Source: Myxococcales bacterium
GTDB lineage: Bacteria > Myxococcota_A > Polyangia > Polyangiales > Ga0077539
DNA length: 33,186 nt
Reading direction: 5' to 3'
NCBI GenBank assembly: GCA_013298625.1
Contig: JAAFIF010000102.1
Coordinates: forward strand, 1-33,186
Below are positions 7,924 to 16,675 of the stretch, in pieces. The first letter of the stretch is position 1, and every line of letters begins with the position of its first letter. The notes beneath the pieces were generated by a model. The model did not search any database. It was not told the DNA's origin and worked only from the letters and a program-made list of their open reading frames with translations. The position numbers were made by a program, and so were the translations under genes.

Positions 7924-7940
7924 GAATGGCTTTACCATTC
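7924..7940. promoter_or_regulatory. Perfect dyad just upstream of the M23 lipoprotein start
   Basis: GAATGG, CTTTA, CCATTC is a perfect 6-bp inverted repeat with a 5-base centre, ending 5 nt before the ATG at 7946. It lies in the very short gap between divergent genes. It is clearly more AT-rich than its surroundings. It could be an operator for both genes or an RNA hairpin covering the ribosome site; no Shine-Dalgarno sequence is visible for the gene. Confidence 0.45.
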
Positions 7941-7945
7941 ACCGC

Positions 7946-9328
7946 ATGCTCAACAATCGATGGTCGCTGTTCGGAGGCGCGCTCGTCGCCCTCTCGTCTG
8001 CGTGCGGGGACATGGTCGAGCCTTTGGGCTCCGATGGAGCGGTGCGCTCCGACGCGCGCGCTGATCGGGCTGCGCCTTCGCCGGACGCGAGCGCGCCCAT
8101 CGACGCGAGCGTCCCGCCCGTGATGGACGCTGGCGCCGACGCGAGCGGCCCCGCGGATCCGTGCGCGCAACAGCAGCAAGACGGGACGCTCTGCGACGGA
8201 ATGCTGCTCCGCACCTGCGCGATGGGCCGCACCGTCACGAGCGTTCCGTGCATGGACGGATGCATCGATCGCGGCACGATGAGCGCGTGCGCGTCGGACG
8301 CGGTCGACCCGTGCTTCAACGACCCCGACGGGGACTACTGCGGCTCGACCATCGGCGCGACCACGCGACAAAACGACCTGTACCGTTGCCGCAATCGCCG
8401 CACCGAGCGCGTCGATGCGTGCGCGGACGGCTGCTTCGATCGCATGGGCGCGACGGACGTGTGCGCGTCGGACATGGTCGACCCGTGCTTCAACGACCCC
8501 GACGGGCGCTACTGCGGCGGCTCGATCGGGTCGACCTCGCGGCCCAACGATTTGTACACGTGCGCGGGGCGAAGGACGGCCAACGTGCAAGCGTGCGCGA
8601 TGGGCTGCGAAGGGGCCGCGGGCATGGCCGCGTGCCGCACGAGCACGACGGACCCTTGCACCAACGCGACGCTGGGCGACGGGCTCTACTGCGGTCGATC
8701 GTTGATGGCGGGCTCTGTCGACACGCTCTACGACTGTCGCGCGCGGCGCACGGTGAGCGCGATGGCGTGCGCGCACGGGTGCCTCGTGCGACCGCCGGGG
8801 ATGCCGGACGCGTGCAATCCGCCGCCGAGCGGGACGCCGGGCTATCGGTTGCCGTTCGCGTGCATGAGCGCGCAGACGGTCTCGCAGGGCAACAACACCG
8901 CGTTCAGTCACAACGGGACGCAGGCGTGGGCGTACGACTTCTCGATGCCGCGCGGGACGCCGGTGCACGCGATGGAGGCGGGCACGGTCACGCACGTCAA
9001 CGGCTCGGTCGTCCCCGGCGGCGCCTGCTGGAACGGCGGCGGAAGCGAGTGCGCCAACACCGTCAACTACGTGTCCATCCAGCACGCGGACGGCACGCGC
9101 ACGCTGTACCTGCACTTGGACGCGCCCGAAGTGGCCCGCGGCGCTGCGGTGACCCGCGGTCAGCGCATCGGCCGCTCGGGCAACACGGGCTGGTCCACCG
9201 GCGCGCACTTGCACGTGCAGCGGCAGGCCAACTGCGGGTCGTGGTTCTGCACGAGCCAGACGCTCACGTTTCAAGAAGCGGGCATGCCGGCGAGCGGCGC
9301 GCGCGTGACGTCGAACAACTGCCCGTAG
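7946..9328 (+). CDS. Cys-rich lipoprotein with C-terminal M23 (LytM) peptidase domain
   Basis: M23 peptidases cut peptide cross-links in peptidoglycan. The 460-residue product has a lipoprotein signal (LSSAC, Cys 20) and an Asp/Ala/Pro-rich linker (about 25-70). Four Cys-rich modules follow at about 72-115, 121-173, 179-230 and 236-290, the second and third opening DPCFNDPDG and all showing the pattern YC..LY.C..RRT..ACA.GC. The M23 domain is at about 295-440. Likely zinc and catalytic residues are His 322 (SHNG), Asp 331 (WAYDFSMPRGTPV), His 390 (YLHLD) and HLH at 421-423. The usual HxGxD is spread out, with Ala at the normal His position and His 322 upstream, a variant seen in this branch. 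Activity is therefore probable, not proven. The Cys modules may bind cell-wall glycans or be structural; no family name is offered. It converges with a small lipoprotein gene over a hairpin. Confidence 0.92.
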   Translation: MLNNRWSLFGGALVALSSACGDMVEPLGSDGAVRSDARADRAAPSPDASAPIDASVPPVMDAGADASGPADPCAQQQQDGTLCDGMLLRTCAMGRTVTSVPCMDGCIDRGTMSACASDAVDPCFNDPDGDYCGSTIGATTRQNDLYRCRNRRTERVDACADGCFDRMGATDVCASDMVDPCFNDPDGRYCGGSIGSTSRPNDLYTCAGRRTANVQACAMGCEGAAGMAACRTSTTDPCTNATLGDGLYCGRSLMAGSVDTLYDCRARRTVSAMACAHGCLVRPPGMPDACNPPPSGTPGYRLPFACMSAQTVSQGNNTAFSHNGTQAWAYDFSMPRGTPVHAMEAGTVTHVNGSVVPGGACWNGGGSECANTVNYVSIQHADGTRTLYLHLDAPEVARGAAVTRGQRIGRSGNTGWSTGAHLHVQRQANCGSWFCTSQTLTFQEAGMPASGARVTSNNCP

Positions 9329-9333
9329 CGATC

Positions 9334-9351
9334 GTTCACCGCACGGTGAAC
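9334..9351. terminator. Bidirectional hairpin between convergent lipoprotein genes
   Basis: GTTCACCG, CA, CGGTGAAC is a perfect 8-bp inverted repeat immediately after the M23 stop (9328). It overlaps the stop of the convergent gene (9336-9338). No T-run follows on either strand. Placement supports a shared transcription terminator or 3-prime-end stabiliser. Confidence 0.6.
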
Positions 9352-10151
9352 GCGACGGTGCTCGCCCCGACGGTCACGCGGTAGTCGCCCGGCCGCAGGT
9401 CGCCGAGCAAGTGCGTCGCCGTGAACTGCACGGGCATGCGCTGCGCTTCGGGCGGACACGCGCTGGCGCACCCGAACGTCTCGCACGAGCGAGGAGAGAG
9501 CGTAAACGCGTTGCCCTGCATTTGATTCACGAAGCCCACTTCGTTGCGGCAGCACGGACGATGGAGGCCGGTCACTTCGACCCAATACAAGTTGGGGCCC
9601 GTCGGGCGCTGAAACTCCGCGGGGCCGCGAACCGTGACCTCGCGAACGTCGATTCCCGTGGACGAGCACGCGTCGGCCGAGGCGAAGACGTGCACCGATC
9701 GGCGCTGCATTTCGCCGGTGATCGCGTAGTCCGAGCGCCCCGCGGGAGGCGCGCCCAGCAGCTCGCTGGCCCGGTAGCCCGAGTCGACGCACTCGCAGTC
9801 CCGACAACAGTTGCAGAGCGTCGGGTCGAAGCCTCGCGCGCTGGACAGCCCGTTGGGCCGAAGCGAGAGCGCGCAGCCGCAGCCAGCTCCCTCGACCTCG
9901 ACCGTGAGCCCCAGCGGCTGCCCCGCGAAGAGCACCTGCGGCATCAGCACCCTCGCGGGCGTCCCGAGCGCGCACGAGCCCACGATGCCCGTGTCCGGCT
10001 GCGTCGCGACGTCGGGGAGCGAGACGACCGCGTCCGAGCTGATCCGATCTGCGCCACTGTCGGTCCCCGGCGCGACCGAGGCGCCGCAGCCAAACGCGAG
10101 GGCGCCCAGGCAGAGCGAGAGCGAAATCAACGGTGTTTTGCTGGGATTCAT
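9336..10151 (-). CDS. Cys-rich lipoprotein of unknown function
   Basis: The 271-residue product has a lipoprotein signal (LGALAFGC, Cys 22) and a short Asp/Ser linker. The folded part is dense in Cys: GCGC near residue 90, CNCCRDCEC near 113-121, HRPCCRN near 200 and CETFGCASAC near 225. These would form disulphides outside the inner membrane or bind metal. The C-terminal strand region (PVQFTATHLL..GDYRVTVGASTVAFTV) looks like a small beta-sandwich. The ATG at 10151 has AGGAG nine bases upstream. It follows the aminotransferase gene by 58 nt on the same strand and converges on the M23 gene. The family is not recognised. Confidence 0.8.
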   Translation of the reverse strand: MNPSKTPLISLSLCLGALAFGCGASVAPGTDSGADRISSDAVVSLPDVATQPDTGIVGSCALGTPARVLMPQVLFAGQPLGLTVEVEGAGCGCALSLRPNGLSSARGFDPTLCNCCRDCECVDSGYRASELLGAPPAGRSDYAITGEMQRRSVHVFASADACSSTGIDVREVTVRGPAEFQRPTGPNLYWVEVTGLHRPCCRNEVGFVNQMQGNAFTLSPRSCETFGCASACPPEAQRMPVQFTATHLLGDLRPGDYRVTVGASTVAFTVR

Positions 10152-10209
10152 CAGAGATGGCTCCTGTGTGACGCCCCCTGTGCCTTCAACGTTCGGGCCA
10201 CCGAGGCGA

Positions 10210-11937
10210 TCAGGGATTTCGGCAGGGCATCGCGTCGGAGCACACGTAGCGAAACCACACGAGCGCGTCGATCTCGGGGTCGCCCGTGCCGGGGTTGTAG
10301 CGGGGCGGTTCGCGCTCCCAGCGCTCGGCGAAGGCGCGCGAGAGCCTGCGCGCTTCGTCGAAGTACCCGCTGCGGGTCTTGGCCATCTGCGCCTCGGACA
10401 TGGGCGCCTCGTGGTCGCCCGCGGCGAACGTGAGGGCGCTCTCGACGAGGGCGTCCACCGTCAGCTCGAGCGGCGCGGTGTCGACGAAGTGCTCGCCGGC
10501 GAAGCGCCAGACACCGTCGTTCCACCCGAGGGTGTAGGCCGGGACGAAGTGATGGCCGTGGTCTGCCACGAACTCGATCGCGCTCAAGACGAACTCGAGG
10601 TCCTCGGCGCTCGCGTAGTACGGAAGCGAGACGCGCACCCACCCGGGCTTCACGCCGATCACGCCGTTTTGAATTTGTGTGCGGTACCGCTGCGACGTCT
10701 CTTCGCCGATCCCGAGCAGCCTGTGCCCGTACGGCCCCGCGCAAGCGCAGCCCGCGCGGCTCTGGATCCCGAACAAGTGATCGAGCAGCGCGCTCACCAG
10801 GTCGTGGTGCAGCCCCTCGACGTTGAACGACAAGATCGCCAGCCGGTCCAAATCCATGGGGCCCAGCAGCTTGATCCTCGGATTCGCGCTGAGCCGCGCG
10901 AGCGCCGCCCGAGAGATCTCCTTCTCGTGCGCGAGGATCTTCTCTGCCCCGACCATCTCTTTGACCAAGAACGCCACGCCCGCGCGCAGGTCGCTCAAGA
11001 TCGAGGGCGTCCCGGCCTCTTCGCGCTCGTCGAGCTTGTGCGTGTAGTCCACGCGGTGCCGCTCGAACGCGGCCACGTAATCAACGGTCCCGCCGCCCGG
11101 TCGCTCGGGCGTCTGCGTGCGAAACAGCGCTCGATTCGCGATCAGCACGCCCGAGGCCTGCGGGCCGCCCAAGAACTTGTGGATCGAGAGCGAGACCGCG
11201 TCGAGCCGCTCGGCCGGGTCCGCCGGGCGCATGTCGATCGGGACGTACGGCCCCGCCGCGGCGTAGTCGAACGTCGCGTACGCCCCGTGCGCGTGCAGCA
11301 CCCGCGCGATCGCGTGCACGTCCGAGAGCACGCCCGTCACGTTGGAGGCCGCAGAGAACGCCCCGATTTTCAGCGGTCGATGCGCGTAGCCGGCCAGCGC
11401 TCGATCGAGCGCGGCGACGTCGATGGCCCCGCGCGCGTCGAGCGGCGTCTCGACCACTTCGGCCACGGACTCGAGCCACGGGAGCTCGTTCGAGTGGTGC
11501 TCGTACGGCCCCACGAAGACCACCGGCCGCTCGTCCGGCGGGATGTGCTTCGAGAGCTGATACTGCCGCTCGAGCGGCTCGCTGATGCGAAAGCCCAAGA
11601 GCCCCACGAGCTTGTTGATCGCTGCGGTCGCGCCCGACCCGACGAAGATCGCCACGTCGTCGTCCCCCGCGTTGACCGAGCGTCGAACGACCTTGCGCGC
11701 GTCCTCGCGCAGCCCCGTCATGATCCGGCCCGTCGTCGAGACGTTGGTGTGCGTGTTCGCGTAGAAGGGCCGCACGCGCCGCATCCACGCTTCGACGAAG
11801 TGCAGATAGCGCCCGGACGCCGTGAGGTCCGCGTACGTCAGCAGCCTGCGGCCGAAGGGCGTGTCGACGCAGGCGCGGCGGCCGACCTCGTTTTGTCTGA
11901 GAAATCCCAGGATGTCTTGCTCGAGGATCGCGCGCAT
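10210..11937 (-). CDS. Class V aminotransferase-fold PLP enzyme, cysteine-desulfurase-like
   Basis: Members of this fold include cysteine desulfurases (SufS/NifS) and selenocysteine lyases. The 575-residue product has the PLP-phosphate region FVGSGATAAIN (98-108), the pyridine-binding Asp 224 (ATFDYAAAGP) and the Schiff-base Lys 254 (SIHKFLGGPQASG). A Cys-rich loop SRAGCACAGPYGHRLL lies at about 393-408. Its Cys 397 or 399 occupies the place of the active-site Cys of desulfurases. It is longer than SufS (about 400 residues): the last 90-100 residues are an extra C-terminal region of unknown role. No suf or isc genes are near, so a housekeeping iron-sulfur role is not supported by context. It lies 58 nt after hprK on the same strand. 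Confidence 0.92.
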   Translation of the reverse strand: MRAILEQDILGFLRQNEVGRRACVDTPFGRRLLTYADLTASGRYLHFVEAWMRRVRPFYANTHTNVSTTGRIMTGLREDARKVVRRSVNAGDDDVAIFVGSGATAAINKLVGLLGFRISEPLERQYQLSKHIPPDERPVVFVGPYEHHSNELPWLESVAEVVETPLDARGAIDVAALDRALAGYAHRPLKIGAFSAASNVTGVLSDVHAIARVLHAHGAYATFDYAAAGPYVPIDMRPADPAERLDAVSLSIHKFLGGPQASGVLIANRALFRTQTPERPGGGTVDYVAAFERHRVDYTHKLDEREEAGTPSILSDLRAGVAFLVKEMVGAEKILAHEKEISRAALARLSANPRIKLLGPMDLDRLAILSFNVEGLHHDLVSALLDHLFGIQSRAGCACAGPYGHRLLGIGEETSQRYRTQIQNGVIGVKPGWVRVSLPYYASAEDLEFVLSAIEFVADHGHHFVPAYTLGWNDGVWRFAGEHFVDTAPLELTVDALVESALTFAAGDHEAPMSEAQMAKTRSGYFDEARRLSRAFAERWEREPPRYNPGTGDPEIDALVWFRYVCSDAMPCRNP

Positions 11938-11995
11938 GTCGTCGGTGCTCTCGTGAGTTGTGACCGGGTTGTGTCGGTGCCGTAGCGTGTGGTGA

Positions 11996-12973
11996 TCAGC
12001 GCTCGTCGCGGGGCTCGTCGTCGGGTGGGCGCATCCCGAGCGAGCGCGAGAGGCGCTCGTGAAACACCCGCGCCGAGTGCACGCCGGCCTTGCGCAACAG
12101 CTCGTTGCGGGCGGCGACCTCGACGACGATGGTGGTGTTTTTTCCGGGGCGAACGGGGATGCGACGCAGGGGGATCTTCACGCCCAAGACCTCGTACCAC
12201 TCGTCGTCGAGCCCGAGGCGATCCCAGTCTTCGCCCTCGCTCTGCGCGACGAGCCGCACGACCATCTCGAGCCGCTTGCGCTTGCGCACCGCCGCGACGC
12301 CGAAGAGATCCTTCACGTCGAGCACGCCGAGGCCGCGCACCTCCAAGTGGTTCTCGAGCAGCGACGTGGCGCTGCCGTACACGAGCCCCGGCGGACGCAC
12401 GGTGCAGTCCACCACGTCGTCGGCCACGAGGCGATGGCCGCGCTGGACGAGCTCGAGGGCGCACTCGCTCTTTCCGATGCCGCTCTGGCCCATGAGCAGC
12501 AGGCCGATCCCGTGCACGTCCACGAACACTCCGTGGATTTGCGTGCGCGGCGCGAGCTGGTCATCCAAGAACGCGTGGATCGCGTTGATCGTGGTCGACG
12601 ACTTCGCGCTCGACGCGAGCAGCGGACAGCCGAGCGCGCGCGACGCACGCACGAGCGACGCAGACGGGCCCGACTGCGCTGTCACGATCAGGCACGACAG
12701 CTCCAGCGACAAGAACGCCTCGCACGCCGCCTCCCGCTCTCGCTCGCTCATCTTGGACAGAAACGAGAGCTCGGTCTCTCCCAGGATCTGCACGCGCGAC
12801 GGGACGATCCCGTCGAAGTGGCCCACCAGCGCGAGCCCCGCTTTTTGAATGCGCGCGTGGGTGATCAACCGATCGAGCCCCGACTCGCCGGCGACGAGGT
12901 CGAGCTTGCACGGGAGGTCCTTCGCGGTGAGCAGCGCGCGCGCCGCGATCGCCCTGGGCTGCGTCGGAGTCAT
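11996..12973 (-). CDS. hprK: HPr kinase/phosphorylase
   Basis: HprK phosphorylates and dephosphorylates a Ser of the PTS phosphocarrier HPr, linking carbon or energy state to regulation. The 325-residue product has the N-terminal domain (1-140), His 154 (DVHG), the Walker A GQSGIGKS (162-169), the acidic pair DD at 185-186, the family signature LEVRGLGVLDVKDLFG (210-225) and the IPVRPGKN loop (272-279). Length fits the usual 310-330. The start is ATG 12973; the open frame extends to 13162 but that part is Arg/Ser-rich and not family-like. In many proteobacteria hprK stands beside rapZ, HPr and EIIA-man genes; none of these are here. It is divergent from the papain-like protease gene. The C-terminus is very charged (PPDDEPRDER). 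Confidence 0.97.
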   Translation of the reverse strand: MTPTQPRAIAARALLTAKDLPCKLDLVAGESGLDRLITHARIQKAGLALVGHFDGIVPSRVQILGETELSFLSKMSEREREAACEAFLSLELSCLIVTAQSGPSASLVRASRALGCPLLASSAKSSTTINAIHAFLDDQLAPRTQIHGVFVDVHGIGLLLMGQSGIGKSECALELVQRGHRLVADDVVDCTVRPPGLVYGSATSLLENHLEVRGLGVLDVKDLFGVAAVRKRKRLEMVVRLVAQSEGEDWDRLGLDDEWYEVLGVKIPLRRIPVRPGKNTTIVVEVAARNELLRKAGVHSARVFHERLSRSLGMRPPDDEPRDER

Positions 12974-13149
12974 TCGTGCGCGCTTTGTACAGCGCCAGCG
13001 AGCGCGAGCGCGAGGGGAGCGCGTCGTTGACGCGCTGTGTCCGAGGCGCGCGGAGTCATCGCGTGAAAGCCTGGCGGGTGAACGGAGAGCGGAGAGTGCG
13101 ATACCGATGGCGCAGTGTGTTCGCTCGTTGCGTCGAGCGCGCGCGCAAG

Positions 13150-13154
13150 AGGAG
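13150..13154 (+). promoter_or_regulatory. Ribosome-binding site of the C1 protease gene
   Basis: AGGAG lies six bases before the ATG at 13161. It fixes the start within an open frame that extends more than 300 nt further upstream. Confidence 0.8.
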
Positions 13155-13160
13155 CTCAGC

Positions 13161-14699
13161 ATGCGATCACTTCGACCGGCGGTTTCGTGTCTTGCGTTGG
13201 TGTTGCTCGGCTGTGGCGCGGCGCCGCCCGCGAGTCAGGACCGAAAGAACTGGGGAGAAGAGACCCCGCAAGGGCCGCGCGTCCGGGGCACGAGCATGGG
13301 GATGGTGACTGTGCAGGGCGAGAGCGGCGCGGCGTACGACGTGGACGGCGATGGCAGGGCGGACGAGATCGACATCGACGGCGACGGGGTGTCCGACGGC
13401 GACGACATCAACGGCGACGGCGAGATCACCCTCTGGAACCGCTTTCGAAGCGGCTACGTCCGGGACCCGAACCCCAACAACGACCTTCCGGCCTCGGACC
13501 CGGACGACTTCAATCGCCTCGATCCTGCGGTCTCGCTGCGCAACGAAGCGCCCGACGGGACCATCACCGAGCCTGCGTCCACGAACATCGCCGCTTCGCC
13601 CATGATGGTGAGCGCGAACAACTCCAACGGAGACATCCTGCGCCCGCTCAACCAGGGCGCTCAGGGCTCGTGCACTGCGTTCGCAAACGCTGCCCTCGTG
13701 ACGCTCGTCCGCTATCAACGCGAGCGCGTGAGCAATCCTACCGTCGACGCCAACACGCTCTGGGCGAGCCCCTCGTATATCTACGCTCGCGCGCTCGGGA
13801 TGAGCCCCTGCAACGAGGGCTCGGCGGTGATGGAAGCGCTCAACCTCTTCACGCGCACGGGCGCTGCCACGATCGCCGAGCAGCCGTATCGCTCTGCGGA
13901 CAACCCCATGCTGTGCGAGCCGCTGACGCCCGACGTCGCGACCGCTCCGCATGTGTTTCGCATCGGATCGTGGCAGCGGATCTCTGGCACCGGCGCGGCG
14001 CTGCGCGGGAGGATCCGCGAGTCGCTGGCCGCGGGCATTCCTGTGCCGTTCGGCGTCGAGCTGCCCGAAGGCTTCATGGAGTTTCGCGAGAACGTCGCGG
14101 GCGTCGATGTGCGCGCGCCGTTTCGAGGGACGGGCATGTGCATGGGCAGCGGTCACTGCGGCGGTCACGCCATGTTGATCACTGGCTACGACGACGCTCG
14201 CGGCGCGTACCGAGTGCTCAACTCTTGGGGCGCGGACTGGGGCGACGGCGGCTACCTCTGGTGGGACTACGCCTCTCTCGAGGCCGGGCGCTCGCTGGAT
14301 TTGTACCAGGCGATTCCGTTCGCGACCGCGCCGCAGCCCTTGCCCGCGACGCCGCCGGCCGAGATCACCATGACGCGCCCCGAGGGCTCGCAGCCCGTGT
14401 TGCGACAAGTTCAGTACGATTTCGGCAGCGGCCCCGAGATGCGCTGGACGCTCTTCGTTCGCGTCCAGTTCAACGACCCCGTCGTGGTCACGACGCTCAC
14501 CGCCAACGTCAACGGCGACGAGAGCCCCGCGGGCTTCGAGTCCACCGTGCAGTACGGCGATCTCGCGTTCTTGATGCCTGCCGGCGGACCGCCCGCGGCC
14601 GGCACGATGGCGATGCTCACCGTCGCTTCGAAGACGCGCGCCAACGTCGACGTGACCAACACGCTGAGCGTGGCGATTCCGGCACCGAGCGCGAACTGA
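13161..14699 (+). CDS. Lipoprotein papain-like (C1) cysteine protease with calcium-binding repeats
   Basis: The 512-residue product has a lipoprotein signal (LVLLGC, Cys 18). A Ca-binding stretch of thrombospondin-3/dockerin type follows at about 60-88 (DVDGDGRADEIDIDGDG and DINGDG). The papain-fold protease at about 160-380 shows the oxyanion Gln 168 with catalytic Cys 171 (QGSCTAFA), His 336 (GGHAMLITGYDD) and Asn 354 (LNSWGADWGDGGY). The full triad is present, so it should be active and cell-surface or periplasmic. No inhibitory propeptide of the classic type is seen. The C-terminal 120 residues form a beta-rich domain of unknown kind. It is divergent from hprK (187 nt) and is followed by another lipoprotein-like gene 68 nt downstream. 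Confidence 0.92.
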   Translation: MRSLRPAVSCLALVLLGCGAAPPASQDRKNWGEETPQGPRVRGTSMGMVTVQGESGAAYDVDGDGRADEIDIDGDGVSDGDDINGDGEITLWNRFRSGYVRDPNPNNDLPASDPDDFNRLDPAVSLRNEAPDGTITEPASTNIAASPMMVSANNSNGDILRPLNQGAQGSCTAFANAALVTLVRYQRERVSNPTVDANTLWASPSYIYARALGMSPCNEGSAVMEALNLFTRTGAATIAEQPYRSADNPMLCEPLTPDVATAPHVFRIGSWQRISGTGAALRGRIRESLAAGIPVPFGVELPEGFMEFRENVAGVDVRAPFRGTGMCMGSGHCGGHAMLITGYDDARGAYRVLNSWGADWGDGGYLWWDYASLEAGRSLDLYQAIPFATAPQPLPATPPAEITMTRPEGSQPVLRQVQYDFGSGPEMRWTLFVRVQFNDPVVVTTLTANVNGDESPAGFESTVQYGDLAFLMPAGGPPAAGTMAMLTVASKTRANVDVTNTLSVAIPAPSAN

Positions 14700-14767
14700 A
14701 CGCAGCTCGTGCGGCGCTTCAGGCTCTACAACAGAGACTTCGTCGCTGTAGGCTCGACGTCCATTCG

Positions 14768-16657
14768 ATGAGCAGCTCACGCGTTGTCTTGCTTGCGGCG
14801 CTCGCGACGGGGTCCGTCTCGCTCGCGCGCTGCGCTGTGTACGACCCGCTCATCTTGCCGCGGCCGCGTGACGCCAGCGCGGACGTGCGAGTGATCCCCG
14901 ACGCGACGATGGAGGCTGGGGTCGAGTCCGGGGTCGAGGCCGGCGTGGACGCGAGCGGGCCGGACGCGATCGTCGACGCAGGCATGGACGGCGCGCGCGA
15001 CGCCGCTGCCGATGTTCGCTCGGACGCCGCGGACGGCGCGGTCGATGCTCGTGCGGACGCGATGGTGCCCGACGGAGGATGCGCCGCGGGACAGACGGAC
15101 TGCGGCGGGGCGTGCGTGGACCTCGCGACGAGCACGATGCACTGCGGCGAGTGCTTCAACGCGTGTCCTGCGGTGTTCAACGGGGCGCCGCGGTGTCGGA
15201 TGGGAGCGTGCGTTCCGCAGTGTACGGCGCCGGCGACGGCGTACGACGAGCGCGGGTGCGTCAACGCGCCGACCGACGCGTGTCCTGCGGCGATGGCGCC
15301 GCTCACGTGGGTGGTGCCCAACGTCCCGCACGTGCGCTTCGACAACCTGGCGCTGACCGCCACGAGCAACGTGACCCTCGGCGCGCCGTGCGCGACGATC
15401 ACCGGGGTCGATCAGGTGTTCACGTTCGCGGCGCAGCTGCCGGCGACGTACAGGACCGAGCTGTTCTCCGAGTCGTTCGACGGGGCCGTGGCGATCCGCA
15501 ACGCGCCGTGCTCGAGCACGCCGACGAGCGAGACGTGCGCCAACAACACGACGCGCGCAGGGCGAGAGCTGGCCTCGTCGAGCGCGACGATCGCCTCGAC
15601 CAACCCGGTGTACGTGATCGCCAAGGCGGGGACGACCTCGCGAGGGCCGTACGCGATCGCGGTCACCGCCACGAGCGCGTGCACCAACCGCGCGATCAAC
15701 GGCGGCGAGACGTGCGACGACGGCAACATCGTCAGCGGCGATGGCTGCGATACGACCTGCGGATTTACTGCGTTTACGGGGACGAGCTGCGCGCTGCCGG
15801 CGACGCGCTACGAGGCGATTCGCGCCAACCTCGGGACGCAGCGGTACCGCGTGGCGCCCCCGGTGGTCGCCGACTCGCACACCCTCACCTGCGGAACCGC
15901 GGGCACCCGCGACTTCGTCACGTTCGTCACCCCGGCGACGTCGGGCCGGCTCGAGATCCGCGGCGGAGGCAACGAGTCCGTCGCGTTGTTCGCCGCCGGG
16001 GACTGCAGCGTTCGACCGCGCGCGTGCGCGGGCCTCGGCGTGAGCTCTGCGACGATGGTCACCGCCGGGACGACCTACGCGCTGGTGGTCGAGTCCCCGC
16101 TGCGTCCGCTGGAGTTTTCGCTGACGCTCTCTCGCTGCGGCGACGGCGTGATCGGCGGCAACGAAGAGTGCGACGACGGCAACGTCGCTGCGGGCGACGG
16201 CTGCTCTGCGGGCTGCAACCGCGAGGCGAGCTGCGAGTTCAACGCGGTGGCGACGAACACGTTCGCGAGCCCGTCGAGGCCGCGGTTCGGCAACTGCGCG
16301 GTGGTTCCGTTTACGATGAGCGTGGGCGCGGCGGCGGTGTCGCACGCGGTGCTGGTCCCGCTGCAAGCGGGCGATCGCGTGACGGCCACGGTCTCGCGCA
16401 CCGGCGGCGGCCCGTTGAACGCATGGGGCATCGAGGTCCTCCCCGAGGCCGCCGCGCCCATGGCGAGCACGGGCGCGGCGTGCAACAGCACGGCGGCCTT
16501 CGCGTGCAGCAGCGACTCGGGCGCGGGCGCCAACAGCGTGACGTGGATCTCGCCCAACCCGATGGGCGGCAACTACTTCGTGCGCTTCTTCTCGCAGGGC
16601 GTCGCGGGCGCGATGCTCAACGCGACGGTCACGGTCGAGCGGTATCCGCGGTTGTGA
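14768..16657 (+). CDS. DUF4215 Cys-rich repeat protein, exported, probable lipoprotein
   Basis: The 629-residue product has a hydrophobic N-terminus with Cys 22 in SLARCAV. This is a weak lipobox because Arg precedes the Cys, so it may be a lipoprotein or simply secreted. A long Asp/Ala-rich linker follows at about 36-103, then a Cys cluster (CAAGQTDCGGACVD..CGECFNACP). Two DUF4215 / Myxococcus Cys-rich repeats have the core ETCDDGNIVSGDGCDTTC (about 315-335) and EECDDGNVAAGDGCSAGC (about 467-484). Each repeat is preceded and followed by a beta-rich domain of similar size (SCALPATRY.. and SCEFNAVAT..). Such proteins are abundant on myxobacterial surfaces; their functions are mostly unknown. 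The 271-nt stretch after the stop begins the foldback elements. Confidence 0.87.
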   Translation: MSSSRVVLLAALATGSVSLARCAVYDPLILPRPRDASADVRVIPDATMEAGVESGVEAGVDASGPDAIVDAGMDGARDAAADVRSDAADGAVDARADAMVPDGGCAAGQTDCGGACVDLATSTMHCGECFNACPAVFNGAPRCRMGACVPQCTAPATAYDERGCVNAPTDACPAAMAPLTWVVPNVPHVRFDNLALTATSNVTLGAPCATITGVDQVFTFAAQLPATYRTELFSESFDGAVAIRNAPCSSTPTSETCANNTTRAGRELASSSATIASTNPVYVIAKAGTTSRGPYAIAVTATSACTNRAINGGETCDDGNIVSGDGCDTTCGFTAFTGTSCALPATRYEAIRANLGTQRYRVAPPVVADSHTLTCGTAGTRDFVTFVTPATSGRLEIRGGGNESVALFAAGDCSVRPRACAGLGVSSATMVTAGTTYALVVESPLRPLEFSLTLSRCGDGVIGGNEECDDGNVAAGDGCSAGCNREASCEFNAVATNTFASPSRPRFGNCAVVPFTMSVGAAAVSHAVLVPLQAGDRVTATVSRTGGGPLNAWGIEVLPEAAAPMASTGAACNSTAAFACSSDSGAGANSVTWISPNPMGGNYFVRFFSQGVAGAMLNATVTVERYPRL

Positions 16658-16675
16658 TGCGGGCGCTTGGGGTGA

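Noticed and set aside
14700..14767. Possible weak hairpin (CTACA..TGTAG) between the protease and DUF4215 genes
   Set aside because: Only 5-bp arms with a long loop and no T-run; within chance expectation.
13115..16657. 1180-residue frame that would fuse the papain-like region with the DUF4215 protein
   Set aside because: The first half is an off-frame reading of the protease gene (Arg-rich). The real gene starts at 14768 with its own signal sequence.
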